DNA of 29,997 bases from Basidiobolus meristosporus CBS 931.73 (GCA_002104905.1 MCFE01000857.1:1-29997); one strand, 5' to 3'; shown: positions 20,533-29,502, counted from the first letter of the stretch. Notes: generated by a model from the letters alone, not told the origin. Program-made: numbers and translations.

Positions 20533-20785
20533 GTAAAAGTTTGAAATTCCACCTAGATATTCACCCAACTTAGTCACTGAGATCATTGCCTTCAAATCCT
20601 AGAGAATACTAGCCAGATTCCTTGTTGGGATATACTTGGAATATTTTCACCAAAATACTAGGCACCCACAACATGAAAATTCTCAAAAGTTGTCCAAACA
20701 GCCCCAAACTTTGCTCACATGCTCTCGGGACCTTCCTTAACCTATTCTACATGCTTGTTATGCCAAGACCATGTAAAAGTAGTAT
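20533..20785 (+). repeat. Copia LTR fragment, 5' part
   Basis: It begins TGTTGTAAAAGTTTG and follows the LTR to the TATA-like region, then is fused to a copy in the opposite orientation. Sequence just before it (20478-20532) matches the complement of 20909-20975, another LTR subfamily. Confidence 0.8.
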
Positions 20786-20828
20786 TTATACTATTACATG
20801 GTCTTGGCATTACAGACACATAGAATAG
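20742..20828. repeat. Short palindrome at a head-to-head LTR junction
   Basis: Arms 20742-20779 and 20791-20828 are near-perfect reverse complements (CTATTCTA...GCCAAGACCATG), with an 11 base spacer. They are the same LTR segment in opposite orientations. Confidence 0.8.
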
Positions 20829-20908
20829 TATTCTCTAGGATCTGAAGGTAATGATCTAAGTGACTAAGTTGGGTGAGTATTTAGGTGGAATTACAAATTT
20901 TTACAACA
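20786..20908 (-). repeat. Copia LTR fragment, inverted
   Basis: It matches the complement of the first part of the LTR and ends AATTTTTACAACA at about 20908. A middle segment (the GCCCCAAACTTTGC region) is missing, so the sequence jumps from the TATA-like region to AGTATTCTCTAGGATCTGAAGG. Confidence 0.75.
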
Positions 20909-21176
20909 GTAATTGGTAAGGCAAGTAGATTATGTGGCATGCACTTGGTGACTTATAAAGTGCACAAGTGGCATTTATATTTTTACTTGGTCTTGCAAAA
21001 TAAGCACATATATTACATTTGGATAGGGCCCAAGAGCATGTGTGCAAGGTTTGGGGCTGTTTGGACAGCTTAGAATATTTCCACCTAAACATCAGGTACC
21101 CACAACATATGTATTGACAGATTAAATCCAAACAAGGAATATGGTTGGTATTCTCTAAAATCTGTAGGTAACAATA
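20909..21176 (-). repeat. LTR of a related copia subfamily, inverted, first part
   Basis: AAGTAGATTATGTGGCATGC, the GGGGCTGTTTGGACAGCTTA stretch and the ATTCTCTAAAATCTGTAGG stretch are in LTR order on the minus strand, but the sequence is clearly diverged. It resumes at 21526-21579 after the solo LTR. Confidence 0.65.
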
Positions 21177-21525
21177 TGTTGTAAAAATTTGCAATTCCAT
21201 CAAAGTATTCACCTAACTTAGTCACTTAAATCATTACCTTCAAATCCTAGATAATACTGACCAAATTCCTTGTTGGGATTCACTTGAAATATTTTCACCA
21301 AAATACCAGGTACCCAGAACATGAAAATTGTCAAAGTTGCCCAAACAGCCCCAAACATTGCACACATGTTCTTGGGACCTTTCTTAACCTATTATACGTG
21401 CTTGTAATTCCAAGATCATGTAAAAGTATAGATACTGCTTTTGCATTCAGTAAATCATTAAGCAAAAACCACATAATCTACCTGTCCTCCCAATCACTTC
21501 CAATATCTCCAAGACTTTTACAACA
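21177..21525 (+). repeat. Complete solo copia LTR
   Basis: The 349 bp from TGTTGTAAAAATTTG to CTTTTACAACA are the best-preserved LTR in the window, with intact 10 bp inverted ends. It sits inside the inverted LTR of 20909-21579. No matching flanking duplication is visible (CAATA on the left, TGATC on the right), so recombination between copies is possible. Confidence 0.85.
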
Positions 21526-21579
21526 TGATCTAGGTCAATAAGTTAGGTGAGTAACTAGGTGGAAATAAGAGCTTCTAAA
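21526..21579 (-). repeat. LTR of the related copia subfamily, inverted, last part
   Basis: GATCTAGGTCAATAAGTTAGG to TTCTAAAACA corresponds to the complement of the first 55 bp of the LTR. The mitochondrial fragment begins just after it. Confidence 0.6.
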
Positions 21580-21599
21580 ACAGGGAAAGCTGATTTAGG

Positions 21600-21960
21600 G
21601 TTATGACCTATCAAAGAGTAAGCAATAATTTTTTAAAATCTACTTGTCTTAAAGTAGCTAATGAGGAATAAACTATTGATATTACACTTATTGAATATAC
21701 TAAAGGAGTAAATAACTGAGAAGCATCTGGAAATATTTCTATTGAATATCTTAAAAACCCATAACCTGCTAATTTTAGTAAAATCCCTGCTAATATTACT
21801 GAACCTGATACATTTGCTTCAGCATGAGCTTCAGGTAACCAAATATGAACAGGAATCATTGGAGTTTTAACTGCAAATGATAGGAATAACCCTAACCATA
21901 AGAAATTTTGTCTTGATGAACTAAATTCCGTTAATGCTAGTAATTGATAATCTAATTTTC
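21600..21960 (-). pseudogene. nad4: Mitochondrial nad4 fragment in the nucleus (NUMT)
   Basis: The minus strand encodes part of NADH dehydrogenase subunit 4, a membrane proton-pumping subunit of complex I normally encoded by mitochondrial DNA. It reads from TEFSSSRQNFLWL through FAVKTPMIPVHIWLPEAHAE and GSVILAGILLKLAGYGFLRY to LATLRQVDFKK without a stop. The usual next residues IIAYS follow only in another frame: one base is missing in the A/T run near 21632-21641. Similarity fades near 21600. The fragment covers about 115 of nearly 500 residues, has no mitochondrial neighbours and lies between nuclear LTRs, so it is an insertion. Base composition and codon use are mitochondrial (AT-rich, TTA leucine). 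Confidence 0.92.
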
Positions 21961-22081
21961 ATGTTCTAGGTAAATATTCTAAGTAAATCCCGACAAGGAA
22001 TTTGGTCAGTATTCTCCAAGATTTGTAGGTAATGATCCAAGTGACTAAGTTAGGTGAATATTTAGATGGAATTACTCAGAA
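21950..22081 (-). repeat. Copia LTR fragment, inverted
   Basis: From ATTTTCATGTTCTAGG to TTTAGATGGAATTAC it follows the complement of the first 130 bp or so of the LTR (compare 19926-20060). The AATTTTCATGTTCT at its left edge is shared with the end of the NUMT. Confidence 0.75.
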
Positions 22082-22233
22082 TATTTTCCTCAAAGCATCA
22101 GGTACCAAGAACATGAAAAGTTGATAGGTACATCCCAACAATGAACTCGAACAAAATTCTTGAAGGTTTGTAGACCATTATCTAAGTGACTAAGTTAGGT
22201 GGATATTTAGGTGTAATCACGGAATTTACAACA
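22082..22233 (-). repeat. Last copia LTR fragment at the TE/gene boundary
   Basis: It starts AGAATATTTTCCTCAAAGCA and ends GGAATTTACAACA at 22233, the LTR terminus. It is diverged and shortened. The sequence immediately after it is GC-richer and not repetitive. Confidence 0.7.
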
Positions 22234-22533
22234 TTATGTTCCTACCCTATACTCGGTGGGATATTCCCCAACAACCAGAAGTCATGGAATTACTGATGGT
22301 TGCAATAGCCAGTCACCAAATCTTGGGCTTGGCAGATATCCCCGAAGTAGTTGGGATTTTTGACTAGGAAAGATATATATTGCGATGGAAGAGATCAAGT
22401 TGGTAAACCAGCGGATTGCCACGATCCCGAGGTCCATTCAAGTGGTTCCAACGCCTCCTGCATTCGCCCACATTTTCAACGCTCTTCCGCGGCATCTTCA
22501 CGGATCATACAATCCAAGGTTCGACAAATATAA
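22234..22533 (+). pseudogene. Possible exon remnants next to the LTR
   Basis: Two short protein-like frames follow the LTR end. The ATG at 22236 gives about 43 codons ending ILGLADIPEVVGIFD and a stop. In another frame, the ATG near 22383 gives MEEIKLVNQRIATIPRS, then PTPPAFAHIFNALPRHLHG, and a stop near 22537. Both have balanced amphipathic composition, unlike random frames. I could not find a convincing intron joining them, nor a known family. They may be pieces of a gene truncated by the repeats, or chance. Confidence 0.2.
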
Positions 22534-22570
22534 GGGGTGCTGTATCTGAGCTCCGCCGACTCCCAGACAT

Positions 22571-22873
22571 TTGATTTGGAGGAGGAGGAGGATGAAGCCC
22601 TTAACTGCGGCTGAAAACCAGAACCTACACGCGCCACTTCTTTCATGGTTACCCAGACTGGCACCCATGCTTGCCGAAAATAAGCGCTTCGAAACAAGGC
22701 GTAACATTGGCGTGGTCTTTAACTTAAGCTTAACTCTACAACCGGATGAATGGCATGGGCGGAAATTGGATGGATCAGACCACATTCTGAGCGCAGATCT
22801 CAGGGATTCCTCACCAGCTCCCGACTGGGCTGACAACCCCCCCCTCAACCCTAACCCTAGCCCTAACCCCTAG
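22571..22873 (+). CDS. Hypothetical ORF, weakly supported
   Basis: An open frame of 100 codons begins with an Arg-rich run (MIWRRRRMKP) and ends in an Asn/Pro run that is simply the translation of the telomere-like tract. The middle (AENKRFETRRNIGVVFN) is not recognised. No splice sites or neighbours support it. Confidence 0.15.
   Translation: MIWRRRRMKPLTAAENQNLHAPLLSWLPRLAPMLAENKRFETRRNIGVVFNLSLTLQPDEWHGRKLDGSDHILSADLRDSSPAPDWADNPPLNPNPSPNP
22842..22873 (+). repeat. Telomere-like CCCTAA tract
   Basis: Five imperfect units (CCCTCAA, CCCTAA, CCCTAG, CCCTAA, CCCCTAG) resemble the common fungal telomere repeat TTAGGG on the other strand. It is too short and internal to be a chromosome end. 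Confidence 0.6.
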
Positions 22874-24744
22874 ACCTGACGGCACAAAATGGGCATATAT
22901 TTAGTCCCTAGTTGGAGATCGGCGTGACTGTGGATACAACCCTTTCCCCCATTTCCGCCGGCCTTACCAAGATCCTCCATAATGCTACACCGCCGCACCG
23001 TGGGTTTTTCCGCCACATCATCACCACACGCGCGCACACTTGGGTCTTGATTGACCCATCAACAAGTGGATACGCATATCTCTACCTCTTCCGACAGTCC
23101 CTAAGCCCCTAAACTCGGCTTGCTAAGCCTACCCAAGAGACAGGCTTCTCAGAGGCACCGATGAATTAGATCCGTCGATATCACGGGCCCCGAGGATATG
23201 CCTCTTATGTTGGGGGCAAGGTGGTGGTGATGGTGATGGTGATGGTGAGGTCGGCTGTGTGGTGCGGTAGAAAAGGCCAAAAGCAAATCCCCCCTACATT
23301 CATTCCCGACCTTTCCCGCGACATGACGTCAACATTTCCTTGGAGAATTCAATCCAATCCAATCCAATCTAAACCACTGATCTGGAAGTGATAAGTTTGG
23401 CTCCAACATAATGGATGGCGTTCGCACATCCCGCGCAACCTTCGGGGGATACAAGACAAGGGAGCGTGGCTATCATCAGGGCTCATTACATACGGGGAGT
23501 GTTGCCGCATCTCAGGGAGATTTGAATCGCTTCTATCTCTCTCTCTCTCTCTCGCTCCCCCCCCCTGTAGATGATATCTGGCAAAGAAAGGATTAACGCA
23601 GGCCTAGACAGGCTTCCACAGTTGAGGGGTGGTTACTCCAAGATCAAGAAACATCACCTCGTCTTGAATGGGTCCATTTAAGCAAGTACATCTGTAGGTG
23701 GATATGTGTACCACCTCGTGAACACCCATGACTGGCGGACAATTTGACATTTCCTTACCGGAGTCCGACCAACTGCTCCGGAATGACCGACTAGAGATCG
23801 GGATGACCTCATTCGAGGGGGAGGGGGATTTCATTCCATCCTACTCCGCCCTACACCACGCGGGTATTCCGAGTCAGGCATCTATGAAATCATCCATATA
23901 TGCTTAATTTGATGGATGATCATCTACGTTATCGAGCCCACGGGATCCGCAACCGACCACTCACCCGATTCTGAACATCCCCCGGCCCCATACGGCAACC
24001 CAACCGCTTAGGCGAGGAAGATATGGGTTGGAGTCGATGGGAGCGGCCCGATTCGGTCCATATGGTAATCCTAGCCCCATCTCTATCTCTAGGGGGGATC
24101 CATTCGGCCGGGATCCACCTCGGAACATTCGAAATCAAGGATCCAGAAGGACCATCCAGATATGGTTAGGAGGTCACTGATGTTTGTGTTGGCCTCGATC
24201 ACCCGTGTGCGCCGGTCCTCTGGCGCCCACCCACCGCCTTTCAGCCCACCAACCGCTGATCTGCGGAGGGTTCTGGCGCTGCGCTGTCCACAGGTCGGTA
24301 TGACTCGGTAAATCCAGAGCAAACCCAGTGATTCGCACCACCGTCGACCCCAATCATGTCCGCATGCGTTCGTTTCGACTTCCATAAAAGTCCTCAGGGT
24401 AAGCAAACCAAGGTATCTGATGCTGACGAGCCTGATGCGCGGTCCCAAATCCGTGCTAGGCCGATAGCCAGATATATGTTGGCCACTGGTTCCATGGAAC
24501 ATTCCGCGCCTCTTCGAAAAGGGGGGGGTTATCGTTACCATGGGCATTCTTTGGAAAGCCATTGATAGGATACGCGTTGGCGTGAGTGTGAGTGTAAGTG
24601 CGAGAGTTGGGGTTGGGGGAGGGTGAATTTATTCTAACAACATTGATTTTCGAGAACATGTTACACGTGGGTCTAGTATGAGTTGGTTATGTACAGTAAG
24701 GTTTGGCGTGGATAGAACAATCTTTGCCACACGGAATTGGGGGT
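22874..24744. other. Gene-free stretch with simple repeats
   Basis: I see no gene I can support over about 1.9 kb. It contains a GGTGAT-type microsatellite (23221-23252), four AATCC units (23349-23370), a CT microsatellite followed by a C run (23535-23566), and a G-rich GGTTGGGGGAGGG stretch near 24609. The longest open frame (157 codons, minus strand, 24089-24562) has unbiased composition and no recognisable motif. Confidence 0.5.
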
Positions 24745-26070
24745 TCATTGGCGTTTGCGCTCGTTTCCCGGTGCTTCACTGGAATCAGAGCCAAGGGCTA
24801 GGGTTAGCGACATGTTCACTTGGCTGGACGCATATGCGCTGGACCTGCTTACCTCTCGGATTCACTTCTACAATCGGCCGCCTCGGATCCACGAATCACT
24901 TGGGTGATCACCCGGATGATTTGCGCGAACCAGTAGAGCATCAGCACCTGAAGGATGGCAAAGAGGGCGATGAAGAAGTACTGCAACTCGTGGCAGATGA
25001 ACTTCCCTTGCATGGGTCTGCAGTCGATGGTCAGGTAGACCTCCGCCTCCTGCCAGATACTCCACATGATCATGAAGAACAGGTAGTGGCGGGTGTAAGC
25101 CCACACCAAGACAAAACACCCGAATACGTGATCGCATAATTTCTGGAACTTGAGGTAGCGAAGACTTTTGGCCAGCTGGAATGACGTAAGGGTGAGCTGG
25201 TCGTGTCACACGGGAAGCCCTTAGATGAAGCATGAACTTACTGCTAGAACGACGTCCGCGGAATCCATGATGCAAAGAACGGCAGTCCCAATGCGGGTGA
25301 AGTATGTGACGTACGAACAAGTGACCATAAGACTGGTGACAACGTGGTGAACGATCATCTGGGGATAATCTTTACGTCTGTTTTCCGCGTGTAATACGAA
25401 GAACTGCTGCAACCAGAATCCGGTTTGAACAAGGTAGTACCACTTTGAAAGGTGAGGGATCGCCTTGTGGGGATAGTCGATCCAGAAGTGCGAGGTGTTT
25501 CTCCAGAAAGGACTGTTGTATATGATGTACTATCGCAAGGTCGACGGTTAGTAGGCGAGCGAGAGGGAGGGGGATGGTATGGGTGAGCTACATACAAATC
25601 CAATCGACCACGAAACGGCGTAGTAAACGAACAGCCAGCTCTGCTCCAAAAACTTGTGCAGTGTGCGATAGCTACGGATCCCCCCGTGCTTAGCAATGGG
25701 CTTCAGCACGTATTCCATGACTGCCGCACGAATGAACGTGAAAGCGACCACCCAAAAGGAAATAAAGTACAGATCATCCGTGCCGTTCAAGTAAAGGTTT
25801 TCCTCGCCGGGGACACGGTATTGAATTCTCAGGAATTTGGCAGCCAGGGGGATACGTAGGATATCTCCGGTGATGATGGCCAGGATAATGATAAGGGGAA
25901 TTTCTGAAGGGCCAGGTTAGCGTTCGGCAGAACGAGAGGAAGCGAAGTCTAGACGTGGGCTTACCTATTTGATGCTCGACCAGCATGTTCCAAGCTAACC
26001 TCAGGGACCCTTGGTAGCTGAACTTTTTGCTGTTGAATAGGAGGTGGCTGGCATGGGTTTTTGCATCCAT
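24745..26070 (-). CDS. Ceramide synthase (Lag1/TLC domain), five exons
   Basis: An ER membrane enzyme that joins a fatty acyl-CoA to a sphingoid base to make (dihydro)ceramide. Exons on the minus strand: 26070-25965, 25903-25596, 25529-25242, 25175-24853 and 24778-24745, with GT..AG introns of 61, 66, 66 and 74 nt, giving about 352 residues. Visible family features: FWRNTSHFW and the KWYYLVQTGFWLQQ helix, RRKDYPQM (189-196), the catalytic HH of VHHVVTS (199-200), MDSAD (Asp 227 and 230), LAKSLRYLKF, and the WAYTRHYLFF helix with its RHY. Several hydrophobic segments fit a polytopic protein; NGT near residue 70 is a possible lumenal glycosylation site. The last intron is inferred: without it the protein ends ESER at 24849. 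The N-terminus is short compared with yeast Lag1/Lac1. Confidence 0.93.
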
Positions 26071-26182
26071 TGTATGTGAGTAGGAGCGGTCTCTAGGCCA
26101 GGGGAAGGATTAGGTGAAGCGAATTAAAGGCAGAATGGTAACGTTTGTTTTGAAGGTTAACGACTCAGGAGGTGGGCAACAC

Positions 26183-26194
26183 ATATATATATAG
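26183..26194 (-). promoter_or_regulatory. TATA-like tract upstream of ceramide synthase
   Basis: An alternating AT run (ATATATATATA) lies about 113 bp upstream of the start codon. It is plausible as a core promoter, but AT runs of this kind are common. Confidence 0.3.
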
Positions 26195-26370
26195 AATTTT
26201 CTGGGTTCCGTGGATATCAAGATGGGGTTAGAAAATCCCGACACCACGAGCATTGTCCTTTTTCATTTGAATACAATCTTCGATTTGATGATGTAACCGG
26301 TGGGATATAATCAGTACTGCGGATAAACCAGTGCCGTTATGGTTGATGGGTAATCATTATTAATCTACGC

Positions 26371-26402
26371 TCGAATCCAAGTTCGAATCCATGCTCGAAT
26401 CC
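26371..26402 (-). repeat. Three 12 bp TCGAATCC units
   Basis: TCGAATCC occurs at 26371, 26383 and 26395, a strict 12 bp period, about 300 bp upstream of the ceramide synthase start. The middle unit (GTTCGAATCC) also resembles a tRNA B box, but no tRNA fold is present. Confidence 0.7.
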
Positions 26403-26420
26403 TAAATACTCCACATCGGT

Positions 26421-26460
26421 AAGGGGAATCAAGGTGAATCAAGGGGAATCAAGGGGAATC
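26421..26460 (-). repeat. Four 10 bp AAGGGGAATC units
   Basis: AAGGGGAATC is repeated four times head to tail, one unit having a G-to-T change (AAGGTGAATC). It lies about 350 bp upstream of the ceramide synthase start. Confidence 0.8.
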
Positions 26461-26470
26461 AATATACAGT

Positions 26471-26944
26471 GGATCTACCAATTAGTCAGCCCAAACCCTA
26501 AGAATACAACATGTAATACAATAAGAGTAATACATAGATAAATAAGTCCCAGTTTGTCCAGGAAAAGATCCATGGGAAATCAAAGTGCCCCAAATCCTAT
26601 TCAGGGTCCAATTTTTTGCCATATCACCGCCACTTTGGATGTCTCATTGGTTGGCCTGGACCTTCAAGAAAATACCTGACACAACCTGCAGAGCCAGCCA
26701 GTCGGCACAACCCATAGAACCATCCACCAGACTCTCTAATCCTACACCTACTACATCAATCCCCCGTTCGCGCTTCCCTCACATGTATTCAGGATAAACC
26801 GCGGGCTATTTACCCATTGTGTACTGGAATAGGCAAGAAGCTGATGGACTTTATTGGTACTGATTACCGTATTGGGTTGTCTCGATAAATCAGGTTAGCG
26901 AAGATTTCTGGTTGATTGGATTGGGCTAGGTTCCGGTGAGGTAC
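26471..26944. other. Intergenic region between ceramide synthase and subtilase
   Basis: No gene seen. It should include the distal promoter of the ceramide synthase and the 3' UTR of the subtilase. A 70-codon frame at 26585-26797 has no coding character. Confidence 0.4.
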
Positions 26945-28166
26945 TTATGCGACCGAGTTGTAGGCTAGAAGGTTGGGAGTATCAGCGGCGATCCCGACTA
27001 CGGCATTTTGGGTTGCGTGAGAACTCAAGGCCTGGTACAGGTCGTCTGGAGTCTGGAAAGTCTTCTGCGACAGATACAATGCAGCAATCCCTGCAACATG
27101 AGGACTAGCCATACTTGTCCCCGAGATCTGGTTGGTAGCGCCGTTGCCTCCGATCCAGGCCGAGGTGATGTCCACTCCCGGCGCGAAGATCTTCACGCAT
27201 TTCCCGAAGTTGCTAAAATCAGCTTGGGCATCGGTGATGGCCGTGGCACCGACTGCCAAAACTGAACGGCCATTAGCGGGTGAAACATTGCATGCATCCT
27301 GACTTTCATTACCCGCGGCCACGATGAAGCTAACCCCCGCTTTGACGGCTGCGGTGATGGCGTCATTGAGCGCATCGCTATTACCGCCTCCCAGGGACAT
27401 ATTTGCAACACTCTTACGCCCGGTGGTTTTGGCCTGATTAGCTACCCAGTCTATTCCTGATAAGACGCCCGTCGTGGTCCCACTACCATCTCCTCCCAGA
27501 ACCTTGACGCCGATGAGTCTAACCTTCTTGGCCACCCCGTAGGTTGCTCCTCCCACCGTAGCCGCGACGTGGGTTCCATGGCCATTGAGGTCGTCCGTAG
27601 CCTCTCCATCAATAAAGCTGATTGGGAGAGTGGCTCTGCCCTGGAAGTCGGAGTGCTTGACGTTGATGCCGGTGTCGATGATGTACACATCAACCCCATC
27701 TCCAGCCTGGTCAGGGTAGTTGTAGACGAGCGTTTTATTGAGGGCTGGATGCTGCGATACCCTTGCAAGACCCCAACTCGGCGGGTTGTTCTGGGTGGCG
27801 GAGATCTTGAAGATCTGTTCGGCTTCGATGTACTCGATGTTATCGTTGCTTCTTAAATCCGACACAAGGGATTCGGTCAAGACACCAGCGTATGCAAAGT
27901 AGTCGTCCATGGAGATTTTGACTTTCAGCTCCGCGTGGTTTCCGTCTCGAGCGCGGTTGTGCAGGTCCAGCTTACTCTTCAGATAGCGATCAACTAGGAA
28001 GTGGGGTTAGAAACAGACCGGCCCATTGGGTCAAACATGACTAACCTTCTTGCGGGTCGGCGGTGTTCTTGATCTTGACCACGTAGCGGTTGGTGAGACT
28101 GCTTTGAGCACCTACGGCTGAGCTGATGACCAAAACCACCAGGGCGAAGAGAGTGGAGCCTTTCAT
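26945..28166 (-). CDS. Secreted subtilisin-like serine protease (proteinase K family, S8)
   Basis: An extracellular endopeptidase made as a preproprotein of about 389 residues. Exons 28166-28046 and 27993-26945, joined across a 52 nt intron (donor GTTAGT, acceptor CCTAG, phase 1). Residues 1-20 (MKGSTLFALVVLVISSAVGA) are a signal peptide. An inhibitor I9-type prodomain follows, from RYVVKIKNT to about IEAEQIFKI. The mature enzyme starts near PSWGLARVSQ. The catalytic triad is complete: Asp147 in YIIDTGIN, His179 in GHGTHVAA and Ser334 in SGTSMASPHVAG, with oxyanion Asn269 in VAAGNES. Length and Cys placement (DACNVSP, FGKCVKIFAP) fit fungal proteinase K relatives. Such enzymes serve nutrition or host-tissue degradation; which applies here is unknown. 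Confidence 0.95.
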
Positions 28167-28210
28167 GTTGCTGCTATTGTTGTTTCCAAATTCGTCTCGA
28201 CTCCACTGAC

Positions 28211-28216
28211 TTTATA
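28211..28216 (-). promoter_or_regulatory. TATA box of the subtilase gene
   Basis: TATAAA on the minus strand, in the context AAGTATAAAGTCAG, 45 bp upstream of the start codon. It would give a short 5' leader. Confidence 0.35.
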
Positions 28217-28804
28217 CTTGCGGCCTGGTGGTGGGAAGACCCAATACTTTGAATACCCACTCCGACGAAGAAATGATGAAGATTGCCGGGTGCACCACAC
28301 TATGCTATTGGAAAGATTGGTCGATATGTACATCTATGGCCACCCCCTGAGCTCAAGATCCACCTTCATTTCCCCAAAATAGGTATGGAAATGGGCCTCT
28401 TGAGCTATGATGGGTATCGATCAACAAGCTGATTAGATTGCGTGATTTATTTCTTCTGGAGTAGGAGTGAAGAACTACTGCTACACGGCTGTGCCTCCCT
28501 CCTTTTTGGACCCGATCGTTGGGATGAAGTTGGGTGACTAATAATGATATCCCATCTCCAGTTCTGGCATTGCTCACAGTCTGTTATGCAGAAATGGCTT
28601 ACTTTAAACCAATATTGTGGATTGTGCTTTGCAGAAATGGCTTACTCTAAACCAACATTGTGGATTGCTGCATCAAACCAGATAAGAAGCACATCTGACC
28701 TATGAAACACACTGATCTAGACAGCCTCACCCACAGCCCTCAGCCATTGATAGTTCAACATTTTCAACATGTATAGCCAGTTAGTTCCACTACCTTGAGC
28801 TCTT
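28217..28804. other. Intergenic region upstream of the subtilase
   Basis: No gene seen. It is less GC-rich than the flanking genes. It contains the 42-43 bp tandem duplication listed separately. Confidence 0.4.
28586..28670. repeat. Tandem duplication of about 42 bp
   Basis: GCAGAAATGGCTTACTTTAA followed by CCAATATTGTGGATTG recurs as GCAGAAATGGCTTACTCTAA followed by CCAACATTGTGGATTG, with two substitutions. Confidence 0.85.
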
Positions 28805-29134
28805 TTGGAAGCATCAACTATGTTGAAAGATTGGCTGAAAACCCAGCAAGTGGATTATGTACTTGGAGATTATTCTGTATTTTGGTACCAGCAAGGACTG
28901 GATTTACCTTACACCATGTTTACTTCACATACCGTGAGCACCACTCAATCATCCCTTCAGATTGCCATGGCGAGAATACTGTATTCAGATCTCGGTTTCT
29001 TTGAAAATCCTCATTCCAGGATGACATCATATTTCACCAGTCCCAAACCCCATGGGGATATCAGTAAAGGGGAATCCCATCACTCACCCTCACTTGGTTA
29101 TCCCATCATAGCTACCAGAAGATGGCCCCGGTAA
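28805..29134 (+). CDS. Hypothetical ORF upstream of SmF, weakly supported
   Basis: An open frame of 109 codons starts MEASTMLKDWLKTQQ and includes DYSVFWYQQGLDLPYTMF. I do not recognise it. Its 3' end overlaps the SmF start codon and first intron, so the full frame is unlikely to be translated. The first 75 codons have protein-like composition and could be an exon of another gene or a transposon trace. No supporting splice sites found. Confidence 0.2.
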   Translation: MEASTMLKDWLKTQQVDYVLGDYSVFWYQQGLDLPYTMFTSHTVSTTQSSLQIAMARILYSDLGFFENPHSRMTSYFTSPKPHGDISKGESHHSPSLGYPIIATRRWPR

Positions 29135-29502
29135 GCCCGTCCGCGTATTTGCCTTACCCGCTCCCTCATTGACCCCAACTGGGTTTCCGCTAGTTCACCC
29201 CAGTCAACCCACGTCCTTTCCTGCAAGAGCTCACCGGAAAACCGGTGCTCGTCCACTTGAAGTGGGGCACTGAGTACAAGGGAGTATTGGTTTCGGTCGA
29301 CTCGTACATGAACATTCAGCTAGCTAACACTGAGGAATTCACCGACGGTACTTCCACCGGGGCCCTCGGCGAGGTGCTCATCAGGTGACCAACGCTTAAC
29401 CTCCCACTTGACTGGCGGGTAGTGCCGACTAACCAGACTCTTTCTACGCTTAGGTGCAACAACATACTGTACATCAGGGGTGCGGAAGACGAACAGCCGT
29501 AG
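29122..29502 (+). CDS. Small nuclear ribonucleoprotein F (SmF), three exons
   Basis: A subunit of the seven-membered Sm ring that binds the Sm site of U1, U2, U4 and U5 snRNAs in the spliceosome. Exons 29122-29130, 29194-29384 and 29454-29502, giving 82 residues. The first exon is only three codons (Met-Ala-Pro). The intron donors are GTAAGC and GTGACC, the second being weak; acceptors are GCTAG and GCTTAG. The protein starts [18 protein letters not shown]. It has the Sm1 block with LKWGTEYKG and [15 protein letters not shown] (the SYMN signature of the RNA-binding loop), and the Sm2 block [15 protein letters not shown] with its RCNN RNA contacts. Length and ends match fungal SmF. An AATAAA at 29631 may be the poly(A) signal. 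Confidence 0.95.

Noticed and set aside
22498-22848. 116-codon minus-strand frame
   Set aside because: It overlaps other frames of similar length on the opposite strand and shows no domain.
24089-24562. 157-codon open frame on the minus strand
   Set aside because: Composition is unbiased, no motif is recognised, and GC-rich DNA gives such frames by chance.
24678-25139. 153-codon open frame on the plus strand
   Set aside because: It is antisense to the last exons of the ceramide synthase, whose motifs and splice sites are clear.
26371-26402. tRNA gene suggested by GTTCGAATCC
   Set aside because: Only the B-box-like words are present, in tandem; there is no A box, anticodon stem or acceptor pairing.
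27569-27856. 95-codon plus-strand frame
   Set aside because: It lies antisense to the subtilase catalytic domain.
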